Source: Chania multitudinisentens RB-25 (GTDB lineage: Bacteria; Pseudomonadota; Gammaproteobacteria; Enterobacterales; Enterobacteriaceae). From it: DNA of 64,000 bases. Position 1 is the first letter of the stretch. Each line of letters starts with the position of its first letter. The DNA is taken from NCBI RefSeq assembly GCF_000520015.2, contig NZ_CP007044.2:4712001-4776000 (forward strand), written 5' to 3'. Shown piece by piece: positions 36,577 through 46,521 of the stretch. The notes beneath the pieces are model-generated. The model worked only from the letters and a program-made list of their open reading frames with translations, did no database searches and was not told the origin of the DNA. The position numbers and the translations under genes are program-made.

Positions 36577-37047
36577 GTGAAACTGCAATTGGTTGCGGTC
36601 GGCACCAAAATGCCAGACTGGATACAGACCGGTTTTATGGATTACCTGCATCGCTTTCCAAAAGATATGCCATTCGAGCTGACCGAAATCCCGGCGGGCA
36701 AACGTGGCAAGAATGCGGATATCAAACGTATTCTGGAAAAAGAAGGCGAGCAAATGCTGGCAGCAGTCGGCAAGGGTAACCGTATTGTCACCTTGGACAT
36801 CCCAGGCACTCCCTGGGAAACGCCCCAGTTGGCACAGCAGCTCGAACGTTGGAAACAGGATGGCCGCAACGTCAGCTTGCTGATTGGCGGCCCTGAAGGG
36901 TTGGCACCGGCCTGTAAAGCAGCGGCCGAGCAAAGCTGGTCACTATCACCCTTGACGTTACCGCATCCTTTAGTGCGTGTACTGGTGGCTGAAAGCCTCT
37001 ACCGCGCCTGGAGTATTACCACCAATCATCCTTACCACCGGGAATAA
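36577..37047 (+). CDS. rlmH: 23S rRNA pseudouridine-1915 N3-methyltransferase RlmH
   Basis: SPOUT methyltransferase that modifies pseudouridine 1915 in helix 69 of 23S rRNA. It has 156 residues with a GTG start (36577). The SAM-binding knot sequence LIGGPEGL and the C-terminal SLYRAWSITTNHPYHRE are typical. It is translationally close to rsfS and precedes mrdA. Confidence 0.96.
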   Translation: MKLQLVAVGTKMPDWIQTGFMDYLHRFPKDMPFELTEIPAGKRGKNADIKRILEKEGEQMLAAVGKGNRIVTLDIPGTPWETPQLAQQLERWKQDGRNVSLLIGGPEGLAPACKAAAEQSWSLSPLTLPHPLVRVLVAESLYRAWSITTNHPYHRE

Positions 37048-37085
37048 GCGTTGGTGACTGTAACAGAGTGAAAGAAAACAACGGG

Positions 37086-38981
37086 ATGAAAATAGATCGT
37101 AACCCTTTTCGCGACTATACGGCAGAATCTGCCCTGTTTGTACGCCGCGCCCTGGTGGCGTTTTTGGTTATTCTGGTGCTGATAGGCATCCTGATTGCCA
37201 ATTTGTATAATCTGCAAATCGTTCGCTTTGAGGATTACCGCACCCGTTCCAATGAAAACCGCATCAAACTGGTGCCGATCCCCCCTAGCCGCGGCATTAT
37301 TTATGATCGTAACGGCACACCGCTGGCACTGAATCGCACCATTTATCAGTTAGAGCTGATGCCTGAAAAAGTTGACGATCTTAACGCAACACTGCAAGCA
37401 TTGCGTTCGGTGGTTGATCTGACCGACGATGAAATCGCCAACTTTGAAAAAGAGCGTAAACGCTCACGCCGCTTCGTTTCCATTCCGGTCAAAAACGCCC
37501 TGACCGAAGTGCAGGTGGCCCGCTTTGCCGTTAACCAATTCCGCTTTCCCGGTGTAGAAGTGAAAGGGTATCAGCGCCGTTATTATCCCTATGGTTCTGC
37601 CCTCACCCACGTGATCGGCTATGTCTCAAAGATTAACGATCGCGACGTCGAACGCCTGGATAAAGAGGGCAAGCTGGCCAACTATGCCGCCACGCACGAT
37701 ATCGGTAAATTGGGGATTGAACGTTTTTATGAAGATACCCTGCACGGCAAAACCGGCTATGAAGAGGTTGAGGTTAACAACCGTGGCCGCGTGATCCGCC
37801 AACTGCACGAACAACCGCCGTCTGCCGGAAAAGACGTTTACCTGACCCTCGATCTCAATCTACAGCGCTACATCGAGCAATTGCTGGTGGGCAGCCGTGC
37901 CGCTGTAGTGGTCAGCGATCCGCGCACCGGCGGCATTCTGGCGATGGTTTCCAACCCCAGTTACGACCCGAACCTGTTCGTTGATGGCATCTCCAGCAAA
38001 GATTACCAAGGGTTGCTCAACGATCCGAACCGCCCGCTGATCAACCGCGCCACACAGGGGGTTTATCCCCCCGCTTCAACGGTGAAACCCTATATTGCCG
38101 TCTCGGCCCTCAGTGCCGGTGTGATCACCAAAAACAGCGTGGTGTTCGATCCCGGCTGGTGGCAGTTACCCGGCTCTGAAAAACGCTTCCGCGACTGGAA
38201 AAAATGGGGCCATGGCCGCCTGAATGTCACCAAAGCACTGGAAGAGTCTGCCGATACCTTCTTCTACCAGGTCGCTTATGATATGGGTATTGACCGCCTT
38301 TCAACCTGGTTGAGCAAATTCGGTTATGGTGACTATACCGGTATCGATCTTTCCGAAGAGCGTTCGGGCCTGATGCCAACCCGCGATTGGAAGTTAAAAC
38401 GTTACAAAAAACCCTGGTATCAAGGCGATACTATTCCCGTAGGCATCGGCCAAGGCTACTGGACTGCCACGCCGATTCAGATGTCCAAGGCGCTTAATAC
38501 GCTGATCAACGACGGGAACGTCAAAACGCCGCACCTGTTACAAAGCACCAAGATCAACGGGGTTCTGGTGCCATTCCGCCAGGAAGAACATAAGCAGATC
38601 GGTGATATTCATTCCGGCTTCTGGGAAATCGCCAAAGATGGGATGTACGGCGTAGCCAACCGCTCAAACGGCACCGCACGCAAGTATTTTGAAGGTACAC
38701 CCTATAAAGCCGCGGCAAAATCAGGTACGGCACAGGTATTCGGCTATGAAACCTACAACGCGCATAAACTTGCAGAACATCTGCGCGATCATAAACTGAT
38801 GACCGCTTTTGCTCCGTATGATAACCCAACGATTTCAGTCGCTATCATTCTGGAGAACGGCGGTTCAGGCCCGGCGGTAGGTACGATTACCCGTCAGATC
38901 CTTGACCACATTCTGTTAGGTGACAACAATACGCAATTACCTGATGCAGTCCCACTTCCGCCCGGCATAGAAGGTGATTAA
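37086..38981 (+). CDS. mrdA: Penicillin-binding protein 2 (transpeptidase)
   Basis: Elongasome transpeptidase that works with RodA in rod-shape peptidoglycan synthesis. The 631 residues have one N-terminal membrane helix (about 20-42), the dimerisation domain and the penicillin-binding domain with S331-x-x-K334 (PPASTVKP), SADTF and KSGTAQVF. The start is the ATG of MKIDRNPFRDY; a GTG six codons upstream is less likely. The residue before the active Ser is Ala where E. coli has Gly. Confidence 0.95.
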   Translation: MKIDRNPFRDYTAESALFVRRALVAFLVILVLIGILIANLYNLQIVRFEDYRTRSNENRIKLVPIPPSRGIIYDRNGTPLALNRTIYQLELMPEKVDDLNATLQALRSVVDLTDDEIANFEKERKRSRRFVSIPVKNALTEVQVARFAVNQFRFPGVEVKGYQRRYYPYGSALTHVIGYVSKINDRDVERLDKEGKLANYAATHDIGKLGIERFYEDTLHGKTGYEEVEVNNRGRVIRQLHEQPPSAGKDVYLTLDLNLQRYIEQLLVGSRAAVVVSDPRTGGILAMVSNPSYDPNLFVDGISSKDYQGLLNDPNRPLINRATQGVYPPASTVKPYIAVSALSAGVITKNSVVFDPGWWQLPGSEKRFRDWKKWGHGRLNVTKALEESADTFFYQVAYDMGIDRLSTWLSKFGYGDYTGIDLSEERSGLMPTRDWKLKRYKKPWYQGDTIPVGIGQGYWTATPIQMSKALNTLINDGNVKTPHLLQSTKINGVLVPFRQEEHKQIGDIHSGFWEIAKDGMYGVANRSNGTARKYFEGTPYKAAAKSGTAQVFGYETYNAHKLAEHLRDHKLMTAFAPYDNPTISVAIILENGGSGPAVGTITRQILDHILLGDNNTQLPDAVPLPPGIEGD

Positions 38982-38989
38982 GGTAAAAC

Positions 38990-40102
38990 ATGACTGAAAG
39001 CCAACAAAAGGGCTCCATCTGGACCAAAATCCATATCGACCCCACATTCTTGTTATTGATTCTGGCCTTGTTGGTCTACAGCGCTTTCGTAATGTGGAGC
39101 GCCAGCGGCCAGGATATTGGCATGATGGAACGCAAAATCGGCCAGATCCTGATGGGCCTGATCGTGATGGGAGTGATGGCGCAGATCCCACCACGGGTCT
39201 ACGAAAGTTGGGCTCCCTACCTGTATATTTTCTGCGTTATTCTGCTGATTCTGGTGGATGCTTTCGGGCAAATCAGTAAAGGGGCGCAGCGCTGGCTGGA
39301 TTTGGGTTTTGTGCGTTTTCAACCTTCGGAAATCGCCAAGATCGCCGTGCCGCTCATGGTCGCCCGGTTTATGAACCGAGACGTGTGCCCACCTTCACTG
39401 AAAAATACCGGCATTGCACTGGTACTGATTTTCCTGCCTACCCTGCTGGTTGCCGCACAGCCGGATCTTGGCACATCCATTTTGATCGCCGCTTCCGGTC
39501 TGTTTGTACTCTTTCTTTCAGGGATGAGTTGGAAGCTGATCTGCCTTGCCGCCGTGCTGTTGGCCGCCTTTATTCCAGTACTGTGGTTCTTCCTGATGCA
39601 TGACTATCAGCGAGATCGTGTGATGATGCTGCTCGATCCAGAAAGCGATCCGCTCGGTGCCGGTTACCACATTATTCAGTCAAAAATTGCTATTGGTTCC
39701 GGTGGTCTGGCTGGCAAAGGCTGGCTGCATGGTACGCAGTCGCAATTGGAGTTCCTGCCTGAACGCCATACCGATTTTATCTTCGCCGTGTTGGCGGAGG
39801 AGTTGGGTCTGATCGGTGTACTGATTTTGCTGGTGCTGTACCTGTTGGTGATTATCCGTGGGCTGATGATCGCAGCTCGGGCACAAACCACTTTCGGCCG
39901 TGTGATGGTCGGCGGATTGATGCTGATCCTGTTCGTTTATGTGTTTGTCAACATTGGCATGGTCAGTGGTATTTTACCGGTTGTTGGCGTACCTTTGCCT
40001 CTGGTCAGCTATGGTGGTTCGGCGCTGATCGTACTCATGGCTGGGTTTGGCATTGTCATGTCAATCCACACGCATCGAAAAATGCTGTCTAAAAATCTAT
40101 AG
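38990..40102 (+). CDS. mrdB: Peptidoglycan glycosyltransferase RodA
   Basis: SEDS-family glycosyltransferase that polymerises lipid II for cell elongation together with PBP2. The 370 residues form about ten membrane helices. The SEDS motifs QPDLGTS, LPERHTDFIFAVLAEELG and GVPLPLVSYGGSA are present. It starts eight bases after mrdA and is followed by rlpA after ten bases. Confidence 0.96.
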   Translation: MTESQQKGSIWTKIHIDPTFLLLILALLVYSAFVMWSASGQDIGMMERKIGQILMGLIVMGVMAQIPPRVYESWAPYLYIFCVILLILVDAFGQISKGAQRWLDLGFVRFQPSEIAKIAVPLMVARFMNRDVCPPSLKNTGIALVLIFLPTLLVAAQPDLGTSILIAASGLFVLFLSGMSWKLICLAAVLLAAFIPVLWFFLMHDYQRDRVMMLLDPESDPLGAGYHIIQSKIAIGSGGLAGKGWLHGTQSQLEFLPERHTDFIFAVLAEELGLIGVLILLVLYLLVIIRGLMIAARAQTTFGRVMVGGLMLILFVYVFVNIGMVSGILPVVGVPLPLVSYGGSALIVLMAGFGIVMSIHTHRKMLSKNL

Positions 40103-40111
40103 AGGTGAGTA

Positions 40112-41170
40112 ATGCGTAAGGAATGGCGTTGGATCGGTGCAGTTGCTGCGGCAGTCTTACTCTCGGCTTGTACCACCACAATGGAAGAAACGCAGGCTCC
40201 GCCAGCGCAGCCCTACAGTGGGCCAGTGGTAGAGATTGGCGGAGTGGAACCGCATTATGAGCCTTATAACCCTGGTACTTTGCAGGATTATACGGTGAAT
40301 GGCGATACTTACCGCATCGTGAAAGATCCGCAAAACTTTTCACAAATAGGGCTAGCTGCCTGGTATGGCGAAGAAGCCAGCGGGAATACTACCGCCATTG
40401 GTGAACGCTTCAATCCGAACGCCCTGACTGCCGCCCACCCAACCTTGCCGATCCCAAGCTACGTGCGCGTCACCAACCAGGCCAATGGTCGCCAATTAGT
40501 GGTACGTGTCAACGATCGTGGCCCTTATACTCCAGGCCGGATTATTGACCTGTCGAAAGCCGCCGCCGATCGTCTCAATCTGACCAGCAATACCAAAGTG
40601 AAAGTCGACTTTATCAGCGTTGCGCCAGACGGTTCCCTGAGTGGCCCCGGCACTGTCGGTACTGTAGTCGCCAAACAGAGTTATGCCCTGCCAGCACGCC
40701 CAGATCTAGGCTCAAGCGACCTGGGCACGCCGATACAGCAAGAATCTCCAACCAACAATGGTGCCGCTGTACGCCCGATTGACAACAACAGCCTGCGTAA
40801 TGATGACGGTTTACCTGCCCGTCGAGGTGGGTTCCTGGGAGCCCCTAGCGCTTTACCTGCTGGCGTGCTGGAAGGTTCTGAACCACAGCCCACCATCAGC
40901 AGCACACCGGTTGTTGCAGTTCCCCAGGTTACGGCCAGTGCAAACGGCAATCTTGTCGTTCAGGTTGGTGCGTTGAGCAACGCCGAACGTGCGCAAAGCT
41001 GGCAACAGCAACTCAGTCAGCAATTTGGCGTTCCTGGTAAAGTTTCGACCAGTGGTAACGTCTACCGCGTGCAGTTAGGCCCATTTAGCGATCGCCAGCA
41101 GGCGATACAGCTTCAACAGCGCCTGGCTAACGAAGCGCAACAACAATCTTTTATCACTGCTGCACCTTAA
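40112..41170 (+). CDS. rlpA: Rare lipoprotein A (septal DPBB/SPOR protein)
   Basis: Outer-membrane lipoprotein acting on denuded glycan strands; lytic transglycosylase activity is known for Pseudomonas RlpA. The 352 residues have a lipobox LLSAC with Cys20, a double-psi beta-barrel domain (about 85-170, AAWYGEEASGNTTAIGERF and RVNDRGPY) and a C-terminal SPOR domain (about 272-350) that targets septal peptidoglycan. It closes the rsfS-rlmH-mrdA-mrdB-rlpA run. Confidence 0.95.
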   Translation: MRKEWRWIGAVAAAVLLSACTTTMEETQAPPAQPYSGPVVEIGGVEPHYEPYNPGTLQDYTVNGDTYRIVKDPQNFSQIGLAAWYGEEASGNTTAIGERFNPNALTAAHPTLPIPSYVRVTNQANGRQLVVRVNDRGPYTPGRIIDLSKAAADRLNLTSNTKVKVDFISVAPDGSLSGPGTVGTVVAKQSYALPARPDLGSSDLGTPIQQESPTNNGAAVRPIDNNSLRNDDGLPARRGGFLGAPSALPAGVLEGSEPQPTISSTPVVAVPQVTASANGNLVVQVGALSNAERAQSWQQQLSQQFGVPGKVSTSGNVYRVQLGPFSDRQQAIQLQQRLANEAQQQSFITAAP

Positions 41171-41349
41171 AACATGAGGCCCGGTCAGCAAACACAGCTT
41201 GTCAGCGATTTTTTGGCTGAAACATTTTCTTTCAGCTAAGTGTGTGTAAACCACTGTCAAGCGGGCGAATGCTTAATGCCTGCCGGAGCCTCATCTGCTA
41301 TAGTGTGGCTCGTTTTTAACTTACTTTCACGGATGTTGTCGTTCCGATC

Positions 41350-42561
41350 ATGAAACATGTCACCCCTTTCCGCTTAGTCAAGAGCCTAATGCTCGGCACC
41401 GTCATTGCGATCAGCACAGCGCCAGTTGCCTATGCTGATGACGTTAATATCAAAACCATGATCCCGGGTGTCCCGCAGATTGACGCGGAATCCTACATCC
41501 TGATTGATTACAATTCCGGTAAAGTGCTGGCAGAATCTAACGCTGATGCCCGCCGCGATCCCGCCAGCCTGACCAAAATGATGACCAGCTATGTCATCGG
41601 CCAAGCGCTTAAGTCCGGCAAGATTGGTCAGGATGATCTAGTCACCATCGGCCAGGATGCCTGGGCAACCGGTAACCCGGTGTTTAAAGGTTCCTCGCTG
41701 ATGTTTCTGAAACCCGGCGATCGCGTGCCGGTGTCTAAACTAACGCGTGGCATCAATCTACAGTCCGGCAATGATGCCTGTGTGGCCATGGCTGATTACG
41801 TGGCTGGCAGCCAGGATGCCTTCGTCAATCTGATGAACACCTACGTCAAGCAGTTCGGCCTGCAAAATACCCACTTCCAGACCGTGCATGGCCTAGATGC
41901 AGAAGGCCAGTTCAGCTCGGCGCGTGATATGGCGCTGATCGGCCAAGCGCTGATCCGTGATGTTCCAGATGAATACGCCATCTACAAAGAAAAAGAATTC
42001 ACGTTCAACAATATCCGCCAGATGAACCGTAACGGCCTGCTGTGGGATACCAGCCTGAACGTTGACGGTATCAAAACCGGCCATACTGATGCCGCAGGCT
42101 ACAACCTGGTGGCCTCCGCTACCGAAGGCCAAATGCGGCTGATTTCCGCCGTGTTGGGTGGCCGCACCTTCAAAGGCCGTGAAACTGAAAGTAAAAAGTT
42201 GCTGACCTGGGGTTTCCGTTTCTTCGAAACGGTCGCACCGTTGAAAGCCGGTAAAGAATTTGCCTCAGAACCCGTCTGGTTTGGCGATGCCGACCGTGTC
42301 GAACTGGGGGTAGATAAAGATGTTTATCTGACTATCCCACGCGGCCGGATGAAAGACCTGAAAGCCAGCTACGTGCTGAACACCCCGGAAATCCATGCGC
42401 CGCTGGCCAAAAACCAGGTTGTTGGCAGCATCAATTTCCAACTGGATGGCAAAACCATCGATCAACGCCCTCTGGTGGTACTGAACGAAGTGAAAGAAGG
42501 TGGTTTCTTCAGCCGCATCGTGGATTACATCAAGCTGATGTTCCACCACTGGTTTGGCTAA
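41350..42561 (+). CDS. dacA: D-alanyl-D-alanine carboxypeptidase PBP5
   Basis: Trims the terminal D-Ala of peptidoglycan pentapeptides. The 403 residues have a signal peptide (ending VAYA, about 1-29), the active-site S73-x-x-K76 (PASLTKMM), the SGN motif LQSGNDAC, the KTG motif GIKTGHTDAAG, and a C-terminal amphipathic membrane anchor (FFSRIVDYIKLMFHHWFG). Length equals E. coli PBP5. Confidence 0.97.
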   Translation: MKHVTPFRLVKSLMLGTVIAISTAPVAYADDVNIKTMIPGVPQIDAESYILIDYNSGKVLAESNADARRDPASLTKMMTSYVIGQALKSGKIGQDDLVTIGQDAWATGNPVFKGSSLMFLKPGDRVPVSKLTRGINLQSGNDACVAMADYVAGSQDAFVNLMNTYVKQFGLQNTHFQTVHGLDAEGQFSSARDMALIGQALIRDVPDEYAIYKEKEFTFNNIRQMNRNGLLWDTSLNVDGIKTGHTDAAGYNLVASATEGQMRLISAVLGGRTFKGRETESKKLLTWGFRFFETVAPLKAGKEFASEPVWFGDADRVELGVDKDVYLTIPRGRMKDLKASYVLNTPEIHAPLAKNQVVGSINFQLDGKTIDQRPLVVLNEVKEGGFFSRIVDYIKLMFHHWFG

Positions 42562-42605
42562 ACCTTGATACGGGGGATTTAAACCCCATATTATGATTAA
42601 CACTC

Positions 42606-42632
42606 ACTCCCGCTTTTGCGGGAGTTATAATT
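42606..42632 (+). terminator. Hairpin terminator after dacA
   Basis: ACTCCCGC/GCGGGAGT with a TTTT loop lies 45 bases after the stop codon and is followed by TATAATTTA. Confidence 0.6.
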
Positions 42633-42678
42633 TATAGATTAGCTATAACCTAATAGCCGCACTTTGGAGCGCATTCAC

Positions 42679-42945
42679 ATGCAAAAAACTAAACTGAACG
42701 AACTGCTCGAATTCCCTTGTTCATTTACCTACAAGGTAATGGGCCTGGCACAACCCGAGCTGGTAGACCAGGTGGTTGAAGTGGTGCAGCGCCATGCTCC
42801 AGGGGATTACAACCCGCAGGTTAAGCCGAGCAGCAAAGGGAATTACCACTCCGTTTCCATCACGATTACCGCCACCCATATCGACCAGGTGGAAACGTTG
42901 TATGAAGAGTTGGGCAATATTGAGATTGTCCGCATGGTGCTGTAA
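42679..42945 (+). CDS. ybeD: YbeD, DUF493 family protein
   Basis: An 88-residue cytoplasmic protein with an ACT-like fold and no settled function. It matches E. coli YbeD nearly throughout (TKLNELLEFPCSFTYKVMG, VKPSSKGNYHSVSITI, LYEELGNIEIVRMVL). The ATG at 42679 follows TTGGAGC. It stands between dacA and lipB as in E. coli. Confidence 0.94.
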   Translation: MQKTKLNELLEFPCSFTYKVMGLAQPELVDQVVEVVQRHAPGDYNPQVKPSSKGNYHSVSITITATHIDQVETLYEELGNIEIVRMVL

Positions 42946-43064
42946 TTTCAGCATAAAATCCCACTGGCACCTCCTGCTCGGGTTGTGCCGTGGTGCTGAG
43001 GATAAATGCTGGTCGCGAGCCTGAGCGCTCGGTATAATGGCCTTCTCACTTCTGTAACCTGACG

Positions 43065-43733
43065 ATGACTCGTTTGCAACATAATAAGATCATTTTGCGT
43101 CAGCTGGGGTTGCAGCCCTATGAGCCTGTATCCCAAGCCATGCACAACTTCACCAATCATCGCACCGCTATTACGCCCGATGAGCTGTGGCTGGTGCAGC
43201 ATCAGCCCGTGTTTACCCAAGGGCAGGCAGGCAAAGCGGAACACGTTCTCATGCCAGGAGATATCCCGGTGGTTCAGAGCGATCGCGGTGGCCAGGTAAC
43301 CTACCATGGCCCTGGCCAGCAGGTGCTGTACGTGATGGTAGATCTGAAACGCAACAACGTTGGTGTACGCCAGTTGGTCACCGCGCTAGAAGATACGGTG
43401 ATCAATACCCTCGCTCATTTTAAAATAGCATCGCGGGCGCGCCCGGATGCACCCGGCGTTTATGTGGGGGAACAAAAGATTTGTTCGCTGGGCTTGCGCA
43501 TCCGCAAAGGCTGTTCATTTCATGGTCTGGCACTGAACGTTGCCATGGATCTGACTCCGTTTCAGCAAATCAACCCCTGCGGCTATGCCGGTATGCAGAT
43601 GACCCAGATCAGCGCGCTGCTGCCTGGTATCAGCATAGAAGACGTTCATCCCACCCTGGTACAGGAATTTGTTCATTTGCTTGGCTACCAGACGGCCGAG
43701 CTTTGTCACTGGAACCTGCACGATTATGAGTAA
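43065..43733 (+). CDS. lipB: Octanoyltransferase LipB
   Basis: Transfers octanoyl from ACP to lipoyl domains, the first step of lipoate synthesis. The 222 residues contain QSDRGGQVTYHGPGQ, the lysine segment KICSLGLRIRKGCSFHGLALN and the catalytic Cys of NPCGYAGM. Its last eight bases overlap lipA, so the two are likely co-translated; the E. coli LysR gene ybeF that separates them there is missing. Confidence 0.96.
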   Translation: MTRLQHNKIILRQLGLQPYEPVSQAMHNFTNHRTAITPDELWLVQHQPVFTQGQAGKAEHVLMPGDIPVVQSDRGGQVTYHGPGQQVLYVMVDLKRNNVGVRQLVTALEDTVINTLAHFKIASRARPDAPGVYVGEQKICSLGLRIRKGCSFHGLALNVAMDLTPFQQINPCGYAGMQMTQISALLPGISIEDVHPTLVQEFVHLLGYQTAELCHWNLHDYE

Positions 43734-44691
43734 ACCAATTCAGATGGAACGCGGCGTCAAATACCGCGATGCAGACAAAATGGCGTTGATCCCGGTAAAA
43801 ACGGTGGTCAGCGAACGGCAGGAACTGTTACGCAAACCTGAGTGGATGAAGATCAAACTCCCTGCCGACTCCACCCGTATTCAGGGTATTAAAGCCGCAA
43901 TGCGTAAAAACGGCCTGCATTCGGTGTGCGAAGAGGCTTCATGCCCTAACCTGTCTGAATGCTTTAACCATGGGACGGCAACCTTTATGATTTTGGGTGC
44001 CATTTGTACCCGCCGTTGCCCATTCTGCGACGTAGCCCATGGCCGCCCGGTAGCTCCCGATGCCAACGAGCCGGAAAAACTGGCGCAGACCATTGCCGAT
44101 ATGGCGTTGCGTTATGTCGTCATTACTTCGGTTGATCGCGACGATCTGCGCGACGGTGGCGCACAGCACTTTGCCGATTGTATCGCCGCTATTCGTGCCA
44201 AAAGTCCTGATATTAAAATCGAAACGCTGGTCCCGGATTTCCGCGGCCGGATGGATCGCGCACTGGAGATCCTGACCGCGACCCCACCCGACGTGTTCAA
44301 CCATAATCTGGAAAACGTGCCGCGTATTTATCGCCAGGTGCGCCCTGGCGCCAACTACGAATGGTCATTGAAGCTGCTGGAGCGTTTTAAACAGGCGCAC
44401 CCGAATATCCCAACCAAATCAGGTCTGATGGTCGGCCTGGGTGAAACCAATGCGGAGATCGTAGAAGTTATGCGCGATTTGCGTCGCCATGGTGTCACTA
44501 TGCTGACGCTGGGCCAATACTTGCAGCCAAGCCGCCACCATCTGCCAGTGCAGCGCTATGTCAGCCCAGCTGAGTTTGATGAAATGAAAGAAGAAGCGAT
44601 GGCGATGGGTTTCACTCATGCCGCCTGCGGCCCGTTTGTCCGCTCTTCCTACCATGCCGACCTGCAAGCAAAAGGTTTGGAAGTCAAATAG
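43726..44691 (+). CDS. lipA: Lipoyl synthase LipA
   Basis: Radical-SAM enzyme that inserts two sulfurs into octanoyl groups. It is 321 residues, as in E. coli. The auxiliary cluster cysteines are C68, C73 and C79, and the radical-SAM cluster is C94-x3-C98-x2-C101 (CTRRCPFC). The C-terminal RSSY motif (VRSSYHAD) is present. The ATG at 43726 opens MSKPIQMERGVKY; upstream in-frame codons lie inside lipB. Confidence 0.97.
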   Translation: MSKPIQMERGVKYRDADKMALIPVKTVVSERQELLRKPEWMKIKLPADSTRIQGIKAAMRKNGLHSVCEEASCPNLSECFNHGTATFMILGAICTRRCPFCDVAHGRPVAPDANEPEKLAQTIADMALRYVVITSVDRDDLRDGGAQHFADCIAAIRAKSPDIKIETLVPDFRGRMDRALEILTATPPDVFNHNLENVPRIYRQVRPGANYEWSLKLLERFKQAHPNIPTKSGLMVGLGETNAEIVEVMRDLRRHGVTMLTLGQYLQPSRHHLPVQRYVSPAEFDEMKEEAMAMGFTHAACGPFVRSSYHADLQAKGLEVK

Positions 44692-44735
44692 GCGCGCAGT
44701 AATCTCTTGTTACGCTTCAGCGTACAATATTCCCC

Positions 44736-44767
44736 AAAAACGGATGCCCTGAAAGCATCCGTTTTTT
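44736..44767. terminator. Bidirectional terminator between lipA and tatE
   Basis: AAAAACGGATGC/GCATCCGTTTTT forms a 12-bp stem with A and T runs on both sides, so it can serve the convergent lipA and tatE genes. Confidence 0.9.
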
Positions 44768-44788
44768 ACGACGTGATGAAGAACAAAA

Positions 44789-44995
44789 CTAAACGTCTTT
44801 CTTCTCCACACTTTGCTGTGCAGGCTGATTCTCGGCAGTGCTTTGCGCAGGGGGCGTTTCTTCACCTACGGCCTTTTTAAAGCCTTTCAGCGCTGCGCCT
44901 AAGTCTGCCCCCAGGGTACGCAGCTTGCTTGTGCCAAACAGCAATACGATCAATACCGCAATCACCAGAAGTTTGGTAATACTGATACCTTCCAT
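44789..44995 (-). CDS. tatE: Twin-arginine translocase protein TatE
   Basis: A TatA-like single-helix component of the Sec-independent export pathway. The 68 residues have a short N-terminus, one membrane helix (LLVIAVLIVLLFG), the FG hinge and an amphipathic helix (LRTLGADLGAALKGFKKAV), then a polar tail. I use the ATG at 44995 (MEGISITK), matching E. coli TatE; a GTG two codons upstream is possible. Place downstream of lipA identifies it as TatE rather than TatA. Confidence 0.92.
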   Translation of the reverse strand: MEGISITKLLVIAVLIVLLFGTSKLRTLGADLGAALKGFKKAVGEETPPAQSTAENQPAQQSVEKKDV

Positions 44996-45211
44996 ATTCA
45001 CCTTCTTTATTTATCATGGCTGCAAGACGCAGCGAGGGAACAAGCCTTGCTTATCGATCTTTACCTACTTTCTGCCATTTGAAAAACAGCAACATGTAAC
45101 AGAGTGAGATCTGTACGAGATGTTCTATGCTTAGAGTATGGGGCATATTTCTCTATTTTGCGTTTCTTAGGTGCATGATACGTTTCATGATTAATAACAG
45201 GGAGGCGCTGG

Positions 45212-46276
45212 ATGGTAATCGCTCCATCAACGGCTGATACTCGGCGCTCAGGTATCAGTTTCGCTAAACGTATTTACCTGCCGCGTATCGTCGGTCTGGG
45301 AATTGGTTTTTTTTGCGTGCTTGCTGCACTGATTCCTTTACACCCCCCGATGCCGGTATGGGGCCTGTTGATATTTAATGGTTTTATCTGGCCACATATC
45401 GCTTATCAGTGGTCCATCCGCTCTGAAAAACCTTTTGCAACCGAGACGCGTAATCTGCTGATAGATGCTTTGATGGGAGGCGTTTGGGCTGCCATGATGG
45501 GCTTCAACGCCTTGCCTACGGTAGTTATCCTCTCCATGATGGGGATGAACAATATCGCTTCGGGTGGGCATTCGTTGTTTTTCAAAGGGCTTATCGCGCA
45601 AATTATCGGCGCAACGCTGACCAGTGCACTGCTGGGTTTCCCCTTCCATCCGCAAACGACGTCGCAACAGGTGTACCTTTGTCTGCCCATGATCTTTATC
45701 TATCCGGTATTTCTTGGGTTCGTCACCTACCATACCGCCAAACACTTGGCAGAAAAAAAACAAGAACTGTTGTATATCAGTATGCGTGATGGCTTAACTG
45801 GCCTCTATAACCGCCGCCACTGGGAACACCTGCTGCACAATGAATTCGACAGTTGCCAGCGCTATGAACGTACCGCCACACTGATTCTGATGGATATTGA
45901 TTGCTTTAAAACCATCAATGATACCTACGGCCATGCCGTGGGAGATGAAGCGCTGACCGTTCTTGCAGAAGAGCTGCTGCTGGGGCTGCGTGCGGTGGAC
46001 ATTGTTGGCCGCTATGGTGGTGATGAGTTTGGTGCCATATTGCCCAGTACCACTTCGGAGCAGGCTAGCCTGGCGTTGAAACGTATTCAGGAACGTTTGG
46101 ATGACATTACTTTTCGCGAAGCTCCTGGGTTAACAGTGAAGATCAGCGCAGGAATTGCAGACTACCGGCCTTATATGAATAACTACCAAGCCTGGTTGAA
46201 AGCCACCGACGGCGCCCTGTATCAAGCGAAGAAGAATGGACGCAACCGCCAGGAACGGGCTCCGATCCTCGCCTGA
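45212..46276 (+). CDS. MASE2-GGDEF diguanylate cyclase (DgcC/AdrA-like)
   Basis: Likely makes cyclic di-GMP at the inner membrane. The 354 residues have an N-terminal membrane sensor of MASE2 type (about 20-180) and a GGDEF domain from about 190, with the active-site GGDEF at 269-273 and an intact inhibitory site RAVD at 260-263. All residues for an active, feedback-controlled cyclase are present. The overall plan resembles AdrA/DgcC, the cellulose-linked cyclase of enterobacteria, but cellulose genes are not in this window. The ATG follows GGGAGG. Confidence 0.88.
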   Translation: MVIAPSTADTRRSGISFAKRIYLPRIVGLGIGFFCVLAALIPLHPPMPVWGLLIFNGFIWPHIAYQWSIRSEKPFATETRNLLIDALMGGVWAAMMGFNALPTVVILSMMGMNNIASGGHSLFFKGLIAQIIGATLTSALLGFPFHPQTTSQQVYLCLPMIFIYPVFLGFVTYHTAKHLAEKKQELLYISMRDGLTGLYNRRHWEHLLHNEFDSCQRYERTATLILMDIDCFKTINDTYGHAVGDEALTVLAEELLLGLRAVDIVGRYGGDEFGAILPSTTSEQASLALKRIQERLDDITFREAPGLTVKISAGIADYRPYMNNYQAWLKATDGALYQAKKNGRNRQERAPILA

Positions 46277-46389
46277 TGAAAAAGAATCTTTTAGTAATTC
46301 GCCAGCTATCGCCAATAAAATTACCAAGCTCCATTCAGGCACGCTTTGGCTACAAAACGGGAATCACCGGGTGTAAAATAAAACGACCA

Positions 46390-46442
46390 ACGGAGATGAC
46401 ATTCCTCCATTAACCGCCCTTTCAGGCTGATGATGTCTACGT
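46390..46442 (+). promoter_or_regulatory. Fluoride riboswitch (crcB motif)
   Basis: The segment has the crcB-motif parts in order: GGAGATGACATTCCTCC (P1 arm), TTAACCGCC, GGCTGATGATGTCTACG. The GACAT and ATGTC stretches can form the conserved pseudoknot, and they differ together from the GGCAT/ATGCC of the Pseudomonas riboswitch I recall. It lies about 80 bases before crcB, the fluoride exporter gene. Confidence 0.9.
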
Positions 46443-46521
46443 AACCTCTCAAAGAAGGTGCGTAGTGTGATGCCTAAATCTTTCTGAGCTTCCTTAATTT
46501 TTTGTGAAAAGGCTTTCGACC